64,000 bases of DNA from Turnera subulata (GCA_028386065.3 JAKUCV010007292.1:1-64000), one strand, 5' to 3'. Positions 1-10,851 are shown, counted from the first letter of the stretch. A program made the numbers and translations. The notes: a model not told the origin generated them from the letters alone.

Positions 1-193
1 AACTTAGGAATCTCTTTAAATTCATCTCCAAACTTGTCCAACTTATCTTCTTGTAATTCCCGATTGACCCAAGCTTGAGCATAATGTAGCATGCAATTCT
101 TTATCATCTTCAATCGAGCCCTTGTGACTGGTCCTTGAAGAAAGCTAATGGCGTCATCACCTTCTTGAGTTCCACTTAGTGTTGGTTTGCTCG
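1..193 (-). pseudogene. Retroelement polyprotein fragment, runs off the left edge
   Basis: Reading the minus strand from about 193 down to 1 gives an open frame of about 63 codons without a stop. It contains the run GPVTRARLK, which resembles the conserved GP(I/M/V)TRARAK motif of plant Ty3/Gypsy polyproteins, followed by a lysine- and glutamate-rich helix-like stretch. The frame continues past the left edge, so neither its start nor its end is visible. The assignment rests on one motif and the retroelement context. A gag or polyprotein tail is the most likely identity, and the lineage cannot be decided. Confidence 0.4.
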
Positions 194-1529
194 TATCACT
201 TTATGCTTATCTTTTTTCCCAAAACTCACAACAAGTGTTTAATGTTCTTGCTATCAAATAAGTTGATTTGCATACATACATATGGATGAATGTTATGTAC
301 ATTTTTCATTTATTTGTTCAAGAGTATGTCGAGTAGACACGAGGTTAGCCCTCTCACACAGGTAACCGCCTCCTTATCTTAGTGATAAGTGGAGATGAGA
401 CAGATTTTAAGCAAAACTATCAGACGGATAATTTGAGAGCTTGTGGCTTAAAATCATAAATGTCGACTATATGATGACATAAGGTCATCTTAATGGTGGA
501 ATACGTTCACCAAGTCTACTTAGTGGGCCAGATGTGAGTTCAAGTTGATGTGTAGATCGAGGAACTCAGATTTGGACACATATGGTATCTAAATATCATC
601 TGTACAGCATTCCTTATGGGAAAGACATACGCTCCATGGGAAAGGAGAAAATGCTGTAGCACATGTTTCATACCATGTGTGCGATTTGTCGACCAAACGG
701 GTTTACGCAAGTTCAATCTCCGCTTATTGTTGTGTGAGACTCAGAGCCTTTGTGGTCGCTCTATCGTGTACCCTCAGGACTCCGATCAGGTACTTGAGAT
801 TTAGCTTGATGTTTGCTATCTTAGTGTGTTGCCAAAGGACCATGGACACTAATTCGGTCTAACGGGGCATGTCTAGAAAAGCAAGTTAAGTTAAGTTAAG
901 GGGATCGTGAGAAGAGGAAAATCATTAACCGAAATCACATTAGTTTGTATTCACCGAGGCACCAATTATGACATACGGTTATAATTGTGAATACAATGTA
1001 TCTTTAAAAGAGAGATCTTCGACAGATTTCTAATGTGATTTATGATTTAGGGTACTTGCATACTTTTTGATCTACTTGCAGGTTTATTCTTGATGAGAGA
1101 CTATATATTCCTAACAGATGTATAGCATTTAGCTCTCACAGTATGCTGGTCGCACGGTTCTACTTCCCTGTATGGATGTTTGCAGTTTCTGATGAGAATT
1201 TGTTTCTCGTGATTGTGTTTATGAGCACTCCCATTATGTGTGAGTGGGAGAAGTTGGAAAATAGTGAGTCCACCCATAAGGGGTGCTTACTTAAGCCCAA
1301 CTGGGCCCAACTAGTACAGTATATAAGCCACCACAAAGGGAGGCTGAGATACTACTGATTGTACACATTATACATCTGTTGGGTAAACACAGATAACCTG
1401 CTTATTGCATTCTAGGGTTTAGACCGTGGAAACTAGGAGGCCGATCCGACACACTGTGACGCTCTCCACCGACCAGTAATTCAAGCCATGGCTCCCGACC
1501 CTAACAACGCTTCCGCTTCACACTTACAG
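194..1529. other. Unassigned AT-rich flank with one TATA-like promoter
   Basis: No convincing coding region is present. A TATATAAG box lies at 1320-1327, preceded by TGGGCCCAA-type motifs. About 160 bp downstream an ATG at 1488 opens a 50-codon frame beginning MAPDPNNASAS and ending at 1640. This could be the promoter end of an LTR or a truncated gene 5' end. I found no matching second LTR and no primer-binding site, so it stays unassigned. Confidence 0.3.
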
Positions 1530-2570
1530 ATAAGTCTTCTTATCGATTTTATGTATATGTACATGAATTCCTTCAACACCATCCCTACCTCTACTCCAAG
1601 ACCAACAATCCGGTTTACTTTCATGAATGTGAACTGCTGACAACTTTGAATTAATTCATTCAACATCCCTCATCTCCCAGGTGTAGAGAGAGCTTCTCCA
1701 ATAGTTAACCATCATCAAACTACCAATATTAGTAAATATTGCATCGCGGACCACCACGTCTTGAAACATAGCCACTGAAAAAAGCCTCAGAAACATCACT
1801 TTCAAGCTCTCTTCAAATAACCATTTGTTGTGCCAAAATTTCCATCTCCTTCCATCACCCAAAACTGGACACAACGAACTTAAGAGGCCTGATGAATCAT
1901 CACTACGCTCACAAGCCGCACCACATTCTTCCAATTTAAAGATATGGAATTACCAGCAAAAGCAGGTCACAAACTTTGACACTCGCATCGATAGAAGTTG
2001 GAGATTAGATTAATCCATTATGGTATCGAAACAGCCGAAGAATCAAGACATATATGTCTCCACATCCATTTGAAAAGAAGACTCCAGTTTTCTCAAGGAT
2101 TAAATCGATCCCCATTCCACCAAACTCTCTAGGCCTTGCGATTCTTTCCCCAGGCAATCATGCACATCTTCCTCCTTTCACCGCCACCACTCCAAAGGAA
2201 GTTCCTTTGAAAGCCAACTATTTTTTTGCAACTCCTGCCGGTATTTTAAACATGGACAGGTAATAAATTAGTAGATTGCTCAAGAGAGACCTTATGAAAG
2301 TTACTCTATCCCCATGATAATTATTTACCATTCCATGAAGCCAAGCGAGCTTTGATTCTGTTTAAAATCGATTCACACTAACTGGTTCTCTTCAAATTGG
2401 CCACAAGTACGTAACAGGAAGTTTTTCTGACCGGCTATACAATCTACCAGCTATAGATGCTAATTCGGCATCAGGCAAATTAATCCCAACAACTGTGCTA
2501 TTGTGGAAATTAATCTGAAGCCCCGATACAGTCTCAAAACAACGAAGACACCTTTTGAGGTTGAGCAAAG
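1530..2570 (-). pseudogene. L1-type LINE reverse transcriptase, C-terminal part
   Basis: On the minus strand, frames broken by shifts and stops spell the C-terminal half of a plant L1 reverse transcriptase. In order they show a LLNLKRCLRCFETVSGLQIN-like stretch (RT after the catalytic box), a GDRVTFIRSLLSNLLIYYLS-like stretch, a FLWSGG-like motif, a LLFKWMWR-like motif, and a GDGRRWKFWHNKWL-like motif leading toward the zf-RVT region. Family knowledge says these belong to ORF2 of non-LTR retrotransposons. The copy is ancient and non-functional. Its 5' continuation is at 3069-3199, separated by an LTR insertion. Confidence 0.8.
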
Positions 2571-3068
2571 TGTCACGGGGTTAGAGTGTTGCGCAGCGGA
2601 TAGAACACCCCCGTGCGGCACAAGCAAGCCTCAAGCTTACTTGTTCAGCCTATAAGCTTCAAACACACCAAAGAGAAGAGAGAGAACAACAATAAAGGGA
2701 ATTAACGAATAAAGAACATAGACAAGAATAAATGATTGGGAGAATACTCGTGTAACTATTATTATAAAAGAACCAACTTTTACAACAACAGCCCACACGT
2801 CCAGAGACTCCCCCTCACGCATCCTATTTATATAGGTACCGCAAGGCTCTCTCCTAGTTTGACAGTGTTAAGTAATCCTAGTCCTACTCAAACTCGGTTC
2901 ACTTAACCCCACACAAACCCATGGACTTGGGTTAGCTAAGCCCAATTCCAATCCTTGTACAACACGATTAGCTACTCCTAGTCATACTAGAATTCCTACC
3001 ACACAGCCAAGGTAGTGTCCCAACCCAATTCGGACTCCTACGCACACTAGGATTCCGGGATCGTGACA
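2571..3068 (-). mobile_element. 498-bp solo LTR inserted in the LINE
   Basis: The segment begins TGTCACG and ends CGTGACA, a perfect 7-bp terminal inverted repeat with TG...CA ends. It is flanked by AAAG on both sides (2567-2570 and 3069-3072). The LINE reading frame continues across it, which shows that it is an insertion. On the minus strand a TATATAAATAGG promoter box lies near 2823-2836, as expected inside an LTR. No internal region, primer-binding site or second LTR is present, so it is a solo LTR of an unidentified family. The 60-codon frame inside it is not a gene. Confidence 0.75.
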
Positions 3069-3199
3069 AAAGTCTCCATATCATCTGGTAATGCAAACAA
3101 AGTGTCATGTACAAATTAGAGAACCAAAGGCATCGACTGTCTATCAATCACTTCTCTGACCAGACCCGAAACCACCGATTGCTTCATTAAACACATAAG
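3069..3199 (-). pseudogene. LINE reverse transcriptase, region of the catalytic box
   Basis: Minus-strand translation gives a stretch corresponding to the LINE RT segment that normally carries FADD, here degraded to FVHD, followed directly by LFALPDDMETLLNLKR when the LTR at 2571-3068 is skipped. Loss of the first catalytic aspartate and frameshifts show it is dead. It ends abruptly at 3199, where the SIRE-like LTR starts. Confidence 0.7.
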
Positions 3200-3260
3200 T
3201 GTAGGCCCAAAAGTGCCTAAGTGGAGGGTGAATTAGGCTTAAAAGTTTTTCCGGACAGTG

Positions 3261-3323
3261 AGATTTGGTTTCTGCGAATACCAAATCTTTGCAGAAAGAT
3301 TTGGTTTTTATGATACCAAATCT
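3261..3323. repeat. Two AGATTTGGT...ACCAAATCT hairpins in the SIRE-like LTR
   Basis: Two perfect inverted repeats with 9-bp arms AGATTTGGT and ACCAAATCT stand side by side. The first is 3261-3269 with 3280-3288 (10-bp loop), the second 3297-3305 with 3315-3323 (9-bp loop). Related TGGTTT...AAACCA dyads recur in the element's 3' untranslated region. Confidence 0.8.
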
Positions 3324-3978
3324 TTCAAACACTTAGCGAGTATGTAGAGCAAGAATGCAAGTAGAGAAAGAGTAGAAGAGAGTGAACACAGAGATTTAGA
3401 GTGGTTCCCCCTTACCAGGTACTCCACTACCTAAATGCCTTTAGGATTTAGAAAACACTCACTATACTTAGGTTTTTGCGAGATCAGCCTTAACCTTTAC
3501 AAACACAAGCTTTACTAGGCTAAGCTCGAACCTTTACATGCTTTTCACAAGCTAAGCTCTAACCTGCACAAGCTTTTCATAGGCTAAGCTTGAACCTACC
3601 CTCAAATCTAATCCTAGACTTGAGTACCCAGCAAAACTAAACTAAGGCTTGCATACAAATTGCCCTTTGAAACAGATTCGCACTGTAAGCAGAAAAAACA
3701 GATCAAATACCAATTCTTTTTAGCTCAAGTATACACTCAGATTTTGCGCACTAGCTGGGATGATCTTCCAGAGGTGTAAACGTCCCTCTTTATAGGATCT
3801 GAGTGTGGGGGATAAGCTCCTGGAACAGATCCTTGTACTTCAGTTGACTTCGGTTCATTAAAGCTTCAGTTTGGTGCCGTTATCGATGTCACTTCCTTGG
3901 TAGCTACGAATTGCCAAATCAGGAAGGTTTGGACCACCTTCTGGAGTTAAATGGGAGTTAGGTGGGAACATCTTCTCT

Positions 3979-4889
3979 ACAGGTTAATTGCTTTTCAACC
4001 ACCTGAACTTTTGGTCAAACGGACTCAACCATGTGAACTAAAAAAATAGGGATAAAGGTGCCTTGAACTTTATTTTTATAAGATTTAACCATTCGAACTA
4101 AAGGTTTAACCACATAAACTAAAAAAATATGGATACAGGTATTTCAAATTTTGTCTTTGTAAGATTTAACCCTTTCCACTCACAAATTCACAAATTTTTA
4201 ATATTATTCCCTTTTTTCTTCTCCTATTTTCTTTATGATCCGATTTAAAAATCCAACGAAAATAAAATACTTATTTGAAAAAAAGAAAACTAAATTGTGT
4301 TTAATTATTTTTTTCTCAACTAAATATTATTTTTAATTTTTTTAAATGAGCGTAATAAAAAGAAACCAAGTCATTTTAACTTTTAAAAACTCCCTTATCA
4401 CTAAAAAAATAAACATTAACATTCTTTAAAATTTTTAAAATTTTTACATTAAAAAAATACGAAATCTAACAAACTAATTTTAAGATCTCCCACATATTTT
4501 TTTTCAGTTTTAGAAGATTTTCTTTATTTTTTGAGATAAATAAATTAAGTGATATAATAATTATTTGATTTGTTCTCTAGAAAATTAATCTTTTTTTCTG
4601 AGTTTATCTTTTAAAGTAATGGTATTTTTTTTGAAATGATACATTTTTAAATCAGATAAAAAAATAGGAGAAAAATGGTAATAATATTAAAAAAATTATG
4701 AAATTATGAGTATATGGGGTTAAATCTTACAAAAACAAAGTTTGAGGTACCTCTATCCGATTTGTTTAATTCAGGTGGTTAAATCTTACAAAAACAAAGT
4801 TCAAGATACCTCTATCTTGATTTTTATAGTTCGGGTGGTTAAATCCGTTTGACCAAAAGTTCAGGTAGTTAAAAAGTAATTAACCCTGT
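3979..4889. mobile_element. 911-bp fold-back/MITE-like DNA element in the LTR
   Basis: The left end (ACAGGTTAATT, 3979) and right end (AATTAACCCTGT, ending 4889) are inverted repeats extending about 170-200 bp inward (3979-4175 and 4717-4889), with TTTTGGTCAAACGGA-type sequence near each tip. Each arm holds two sub-repeats built on a GTGGTTAAATC unit and a TTACAAAAACAAAGTT-type unit. The core (4180-4710) is extremely AT-rich and has no ORF. Flanks share only TCT, so the target duplication and the superfamily (Mutator-, hAT- or foldback-like) are uncertain. Confidence 0.65.
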
Positions 4890-5246
4890 TCTGCACTTTT
4901 ATAAAGTCTTCTCTCTTACTTGTTCACCAATTCAAACGGCTGGAAGTGGGATTTAATTGCTTGCAGGACCACACGCAACTTGCACAAAAAGTTCTTGTTC
5001 ACAGCTTTAGATATAGTATCGGTAAAAACCATATGTCGAGTGTTCAAGATATGGTATCGATACAAACCATGTGTTCTGTGTCCAAGATATGGTATCAGCA
5101 GAAACCATAATTTTCCTGCAAGTGAAAATCAACACAAATAAAGCTAGCAATACACATATAATTTGTTAATCATCAAAACTAGATAATCATCATGGTTAAT
5201 GACAGTTTAGCATTAGAGGATGATTATCCCTAATTTTTGGTCTACA

Positions 5247-5275
5247 ATCTCCCCCTTTTTTATGATGACAAGTTT
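5247..5275 (-). promoter_or_regulatory. Polypurine tract of the SIRE-like element
   Basis: On the minus strand, AAAAAAGGGGGAGATTG lies immediately before the LTR start. This is the usual position and composition of the plus-strand primer for Copia reverse transcription. Confidence 0.7.
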
Positions 5276-5716
5276 GTGTTGATTTTTCATGTAACCAGGG
5301 TTTCAAGTGATATTCGCATGATTTTCAATGCTCCCCCTGTTTTGTTGCTCCCCCTTTTGAAAACAATTTTTGCAATTCGAGAAGGATAAGTTTGGAAAAA
5401 CTTATGAACCATTCCCTATAAATATATATATTGGCATTCAACAGCCAATCATAAAAACTGCCCCTTCATTTTTGTCTCTCTGCATAAAAGATTAGTTGAA
5501 TGCATAATAATAGAAACGAAGTCGCCTAGCATCCATCATAACATTTGGTTTTTTTGGCAGAAACCAAATCATAAGAATAAGTGTGGTTTTTGATAAAACC
5601 AGACATCACACTTCCTGAATAAAACATATATGGTTTTAACAACAACCATATCTCATCAGTAGCATCAACTAATGCATTTCATCAGTGCTTGCCTAATCAA
5701 ACAAATGTACAACACA
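5276..5716 (-). other. 3' untranslated region of the SIRE-like element
   Basis: No ORF is present. It contains three TGGTTT...AAACCA hairpins: ATTTGGTTT/AAACCAAAT at 5543-5569, TGGTTTT/AAAACCA at 5584-5601, and ATATGGTT/AACCATAT at 5628-5651. It is cut at 5716 by the Tat insertion and resumes at about 32300. Confidence 0.6.
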
Positions 5717-7329
5717 GTATAAACACCCAAATTTGACCCACGAATGTTCCATGAAAGTTAGATTTTAAATGTCTGAACCTAGGGTTAGTGAGATGATTTG
5801 GTCCTAGGAATAAAGCATGTCAAGAATTTATCTTAGTGGAAGTAACACATTTTAGTGACTTGAGCCTTTGTATATTGGTGTAATAGGATTAATGAGAAGA
5901 TTTAATCTTAGGATAAAATATATAATAAGGTTTATTTAGGCTGAAATGTATTTTTTTGGGCCTTTTGTCTATGTTTAATCCAATTTTATTGAGATGATTT
6001 ATCTTTGGGTTAAAAATGGGTTTAAGGGCCCAAGTTAGTTCTCCAGAGTATAATTAGCCCATTAACACATTTCTTGAAGACTACTCTTAGCTAATATTTT
6101 CATGGAAAATCATAGCTAAATCATCATTTATGTAGAAATGTTGTTTTTGGTATGATTTAGTAGGAAATGAGTGTTAAATGTATAATCAATCAATTTTGGA
6201 ATGATTTAGGGGAGTGATGATCAAGTAATTGAGTGATTCTCGGTTGATTAGGGGTTAATTACGCAGTAGGATCAAATCAGTGCTGAATTACGGGGAATGA
6301 GGGATCGAAATTGGAAAGAACGGGTGACAAGTGGGGCAACCGGCAGTCTTCTCATGACGACCGCCAGGTGCTGGCGGGCATCCACCCAAGACCGCCAGCA
6401 CTGGCGGTCATGGCTTACCAGATTTGCCCAAATCTCCGATTTTGTTTCTAATTTCGATCCTACGCGGTTTTGAACCAGATTTTCGGGTATGATCTTCACC
6501 ATTAAGCAGGTCCACGCCCCTAGGCTTCCTAGAACACTATAAATAGGACCCCTCACACACATTTCAAAAGATCACAAACTTTTCTCACATACACACCTAT
6601 AAGCCTTGAGTGCTTGGAGAAACTCTACTTCTCTAAGTTTAGAAACACATCTTTAGGCAGAAACTCTGGAGGAATTTCGTGGGAGGCATCAGCAATAGGT
6701 TAGCGAGGAGGAGTCAAGAAGAGGACCAACCATTGAGCTTAGGAACGACAAGAAGGTGGGTGTAGAACTCGACCCATTGTAAGGAGCTAGTGGAGGGCTA
6801 CAAGAGGTAACACCAAATTCTCTTGATTGATTCTTTGTTGAATGTATGTTGTTACTCTTGATGATGTAAGTGGCAGATTACTTGCCATGTTTAGAACTAC
6901 GTGGCTTTGACCCCGGTCACTCGGATACGTAGGTAGTCTCGATTTTACAACGGGATGCAAGCCAAATCTTCTTTTTCTCCCCTTCTCTTTATTTTTCCAC
7001 ACATGCACACTTGCACTAGGCACACTTGCATTCTACAATTGCACCCGTGTGTGACGAACGGTCCCATCTGTGGGTGCATTCCCATCTGTGACGAACATGG
7101 TCTCGACCCAATAAGGATGGGTGCCTAACACCTTCCCATCTGTGACGAACCCCCGATCCCATATCTTTTCTTTTCCATGACCATGAAGCCTAAAGGAGTC
7201 ATCTAAAGGTTTTTCCCAAGTTCTGTCCTTAATAAAACTTGGGTGGCGACTCCATTGACATGGGATTGACCCGAAGAAGGTGTAAGGAAATAGGTGAATA
7301 GGCCCAAGTAATTTTGGGTCGGGTATTCA
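5717..7329 (+). repeat. 5' LTR of the Tat/Ogre-like element
   Basis: About 1.61 kb, ending GGGTCGGGTATTCA directly before the primer-binding site. Its 3' portion (from about 6709) matches 31736-32299 closely, which proves the LTR pair. A TATAAATA box at 6538-6545 follows two GACCGCC...GGCGG dyads at 6359-6413. The 5' boundary is less certain because the expected TG is not intact. Near 7050-7145 a short CCCATCTGTGACGAAC unit is locally duplicated relative to the 3' LTR. Confidence 0.75.
6359..6545 (+). promoter_or_regulatory. LTR promoter: two GACCGCC dyads and a TATA box
   Basis: Two dyads occur, 6359-6381 and 6390-6413. The second has arms GACCGCC and GGCGGTC and is followed by ATGG. TATAAATAGG starts at 6538, 125 bp after the second dyad. 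The same dyad precedes the TATA box of the antisense ORF at 20475-20583. Confidence 0.6.
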
Positions 7330-7332
7330 AAG

Positions 7333-7350
7333 TTGGCGACTCCACTGGGA
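7333..7350 (+). promoter_or_regulatory. Tat/Ogre-type primer-binding site
   Basis: TTGGCGACTCCACTGGGA begins three bases after the LTR end. This sequence is characteristic of Tat/Ogre elements, for which a tRNA-Arg primer is usually proposed. Confidence 0.75.
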
Positions 7351-7747
7351 AGTAGTGGGTTCATGAGACTTTGTGCAATTGTTGAATTTTTGTGTGCCTT
7401 TTACTTGTCATCATAAGTGCCTTGCATTCATGACAATTCAAGTGAACCCTTTACCGTAAGAGGGCGAGGGAATCCAAATCCGCTACATGCTTTCCTTAAG
7501 CGATAGTGGTTTGATTGAACCCATTTCTCGATGCTTTGCAATGGTGGGGAATAATTGGCCTTGGACCTCATGCGATATCCTTTATCACATGTGAGTAGGT
7601 CAGCCTATTCTCTAGCGGCAATCTTTGTCCCCAACCTGCTGCATACCCTGAGCATTTCATGCATTATGAATCAATAAGTGGTATGCGCATTTGAATGGTT
7701 AATTGTTGTGACTTCAAGTAAGTGTAAATAGTTTTGCCCCTTATTCT
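7351..7747 (+). other. Tat leader, first part
   Basis: Non-coding leader between the primer site and gag. It is interrupted at 7747 by the Copia element and resumes at 16066. Confidence 0.6.
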
Positions 7748-9280
7748 TGTTAGTGTAAATATGCCCAAAAGCCAATCAATGGATGATTGTTTGTAGTCAT
7801 GTATACACATTAAGGTTATTCCAATAAATATGATTATGAGATAATTGCTTGCACATATTTATAACCCTAGAATACTTTGTATTCTTTAAATGTCCCTAGC
7901 CGATTATTATTATGGATGGGTTGTAATAACAAATTAAGACTAGCGTATGTTGAGAATTACATGTGATATGAATTCTACATACGGGTACAAGTTAGAGAAC
8001 TTGTGGACTGGACCGACCCACATAAGAATGCTACATGGAACGTTATATGTTTGTCGATAGCGGTTCTTATATGTATTGTCCTTAGACCTGAGATCATCAA
8101 GGTTCCCAACATATGAGTCGTATACTTTGATATTACGCTTGGCTATTTCGTAAATGAGTAGACTTAGTGTAATCACTAGGTATGTGATAAATGTGTAGTG
8201 GGTTTTGTATGATTCAGAGGGGATTCGTCCAACCCATATAACGGGTATATTATCGGATGGTTTCTTGATAGAGTTGAACCGTAAATGCATGGCCATGCTC
8301 GGATTATGATATAGTGATATCATAGGTATCCGTTTTACACGGTTAACTCGAGGATCAAGAAACCGAGATTGAACATATGCGAGATTGACATATTCCATGT
8401 CTCGTGTTTAATCTTGATAATGGGACGAAGGGACGATGACATGTTCCGAGGCATATAGAATCAGTACTGATCTTGTCGTTCGGGTAGCAATGATGTGTTG
8501 CCAGACCCCGCTCTTTGCTTATAATTGTAAAATGAGATTTTACAATTATTGTCGGACGTTACAAGTGCCTACAGGGTCACACACATAGAACCGTTGATTC
8601 GAGCAGGTGGTTGAACCATGTTTGGACCATGGTTGAACCTGTTTGTGGTTGGACCGTGGTGGAACCAGGGTCGTTTTGGTTCACTAATTATCTGAATTAT
8701 TGAACCAGTTTTAGTGTTGTGTTATCTTGATGTGTGATGATGCAATAGTGGTAGACAAAAGATGGTGAGTGTCATTATCATGCTACCTTTGGGCCATAGT
8801 GTTGGCCATTAGTCTAATTAACTAATGCATTATGTGTTAGTGTGATCAAGTGTGGAGTGATCAGTTTTTCAGACTTGAGAGCTTTAGCTTAACACTATGC
8901 TACACACTAGAAAACTTGAGTAAGACTTGAGTTTATAGACACACACTCTCTTCTTCTTCTTTGAGAAAGAAGGAAGAACACCAAAACACCACAAGTTCAA
9001 ACTCCCAAATTCCGCAGCTAGCACCTCGTCTCGGGAGAGCTCAGGTTGGAGATCATGTGACGGTTTCTGGCTAGTCATCACGGTTCGTGTGGATACCGTA
9101 GAGGAGCAGGATATCCTTCCGGCTCTAGCTGATTCGGTTCTTCAGTTAGGTGAAAGATCCTAACCGTTTCAGGTATGATCGATTTTGTTGTTCGATTTAG
9201 TTGCTTCACTTGGATCCTCCAAGGTTTCCGGGTCTTTCTGCTGCACTTGATTGTCAAGTTTGCATGCCCGGATACTTACA
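7748..9280 (+). repeat. 5' LTR of the Copia element
   Basis: A 1533-bp LTR with TG...CA ends, matched by 14560-16065. It contains a perfect 13-bp-arm hairpin at 8521-8549 and several GGTTGAACC-type repeats near 8600-8660. A 152-codon antisense frame (7940-8398) is not supported as a gene. Confidence 0.9.
8521..8549. repeat. Perfect hairpin in the Copia 5' LTR
   Basis: Arms ATAATTGTAAAAT (8521-8533) and ATTTTACAATTAT (8537-8549) are exact complements around a GAG loop. The 3' LTR copy near 15332 has the same layout with two arm mismatches. Confidence 0.8.
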
Positions 9281-9281
9281 G

Positions 9282-9293
9282 TGGTAGCGGAGC
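9282..9293 (+). promoter_or_regulatory. Copia primer-binding site, TGGTAGCGGAGC
   Basis: The site starts one base after the 5' LTR. It differs at two positions from TGGTATCAGAGC, the usual initiator tRNA-Met complement in plant elements. The same variant occurs in two unrelated elements here (35546 and 54695, the latter on the minus strand). Confidence 0.65.
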
Positions 9294-9582
9294 CTCTTGT
9301 GAAACGCTAAACCAAATTATGTGTTCATATGTTATATGTGATATAGTATGAACATGCTAGTATATGTGATATGCTGGAATTCATTTTGTCTATATGATAT
9401 GCTGAATTATTTTTGTACATGTTGATGTTGTGTTTTTGTTAAAAATGTTTTGATAACAAGCACTTGATTGGTATGAGATATCAATCAAGATGTTCATGGC
9501 AGTAAGTCGAAGAGTTCGACTAGGAAAAATCGAGTGTCGGTTTGTGTATAGAACGATTGTCGTTCTAGTACAGCTAGGCCAT

Positions 9583-10341
9583 AACATCGATGCTGGTGAG
9601 ACCAACATCGATGTTGGCATGAAGTTTAGCCTTGGCAGAACCTTCATAACATCGATGTTGTGTGACAAACATCGATGTTCTGATGAAGTTTAGCCCGAAT
9701 CTTCACAACATCGATGTTGTGTGACCAACATCGATGTTCTCATATAAAACACTTAACAACATCGATGTTAAGAGTTATAACATCGATGTTATTTGAGCTC
9801 GAACAAATTGGTTTGAAGTTCCAGAACTCTCATAACATCGATGTTCAAGTTGTCAACATCGTTGTTATTGAGTTTCAGAAGTTCAAACATCGATGTTTAG
9901 GTGTTAATATCGATGTTCTATGCACTCGGCAACCTCAAACATCGATGTTTGATTGTCAACATCGATGTTCAGAGGGTTTGGCAACCTCCAACATCGATGT
10001 TTGATTGTCAATATCAATGTTCTGTGGATTCGCAAACTTCAAACATCGATGTTTAAGGGTTAAACATCGATGTTCTGGAATCCAGTGACTTCAACAGTGA
10101 ATTCGGGGCAGAAAGAGGCCGAATTGGTGTCTGGCCTGACCAGGAAAGTTGTAGAACTACTTCTTAGCTTTCCAGGGGCACCAAGATTGCACCAAACCGA
10201 GCTCTTCAGCTCTGGATATGGCCGAAATACTGAGTGTTGCCAAGTAGTTGGGAGAATCAGATTCTCAAAACATCGATGTTCAAGTTAGACATCGATGTTC
10301 ACATGTATTTTTGGTTTCCAAATTTACAAAACATCAATGTA
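9583..10341 (+). repeat. Array of paired AACATCGATGTT dyads in the Copia leader
   Basis: I count 21 sites: 15 exact copies of the 12-bp perfect palindrome AACATCGATGTT and 6 variants. They start at 9583, 9604, 9648, 9668, 9707, 9727, 9758, 9779, 9834, 9855, 9886, 9906, 9938, 9958, 9990, 10010, 10042, 10063, 10270, 10289 and 10330. Twenty of them form ten pairs whose starts are 19-21 bp apart. From 9834 to 10042 the pairs recur every 52 bp. The sequence between sites is much less conserved than the sites. It lies between the primer site and gag, in transcribed non-coding sequence. The frames crossing it (for example 9490-9693 and 9714-10004) are by-products of the repeat. Confidence 0.92.
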
Positions 10342-10851
10342 TGAATTGTTGATTATATGCATGTGATGTATGAACATATGTTGATGTAAATATTAAGTTC
10401 TTAGTTGCCTTCCATGATATACACTCATCATTGCTTAGATCAACACTTGGTAGTTTTTGCCAATGTTTATCCTAGCAAGGTGCGACTGGATAACTGTAAT
10501 ATCTGAACTGCTTATTGTGGGTTTGGACATAACTAGGTCATCTTAATAGGATTAAGGACATAGAGGCAAGGAGTTGAGTAATTTCTATGAGATAGACTAG
10601 AACAAGTGTTGTTCGCTCAACTATCCATGAGTTACATGAGATGTAATTGACAAGAGTTGTCTACCTAAATAGCTATGAAGTAAGCGATCAGCCAAAGTTG
10701 ACTTATCTAGTAGTGAAATGTGGATCTTGGCCTATTTATATGATTGTCTTGCTTTATATAGTAGGAGTATCATTTAATAGAATTCCTTGTTAAATGATTT
10801 ATGTATGCATGACTCTTATTTGTGTGAGTTGATCACTGTTGTAGAATTTCC

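Larger units (their letters stand above)
3200..5246 (-). repeat. LTR of the SIRE-like element
   Basis: The LTR runs from TGTAGGCCC at 3200 to GGTCTACA at 5246, with TGTAG/CTACA terminal inverted repeats. Without the 911-bp fold-back insertion at 3979-4889 it is about 1.14 kb. On the minus strand it follows a polypurine tract, so it is the 3' LTR. It contains several TGGTTT...AAACCA dyads, for example 3261-3323 and near 5060-5110. Confidence 0.75.

Noticed and set aside
7940..8398. 152-codon antisense frame in the Copia LTR, repeated at 14812-15210
   Set aside because: It lies wholly inside both LTRs. The two copies differ at many amino acids over few nucleotide changes and the second is truncated, so there is no sign of protein-level selection. 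No known motif.
9490..10288. Three plus-strand frames and one minus-strand frame across the AACATCGATGTT array
   Set aside because: The repeat itself keeps frames open and encodes recurring NIDV and HRCS words. No start context or domain supports a gene.
9583..10341. CRISPR-like appearance of regularly spaced palindromes
   Set aside because: Repeats are 12 bp with short unequal spacers, inside a plant Copia leader, with no cas genes. It is not a CRISPR array.
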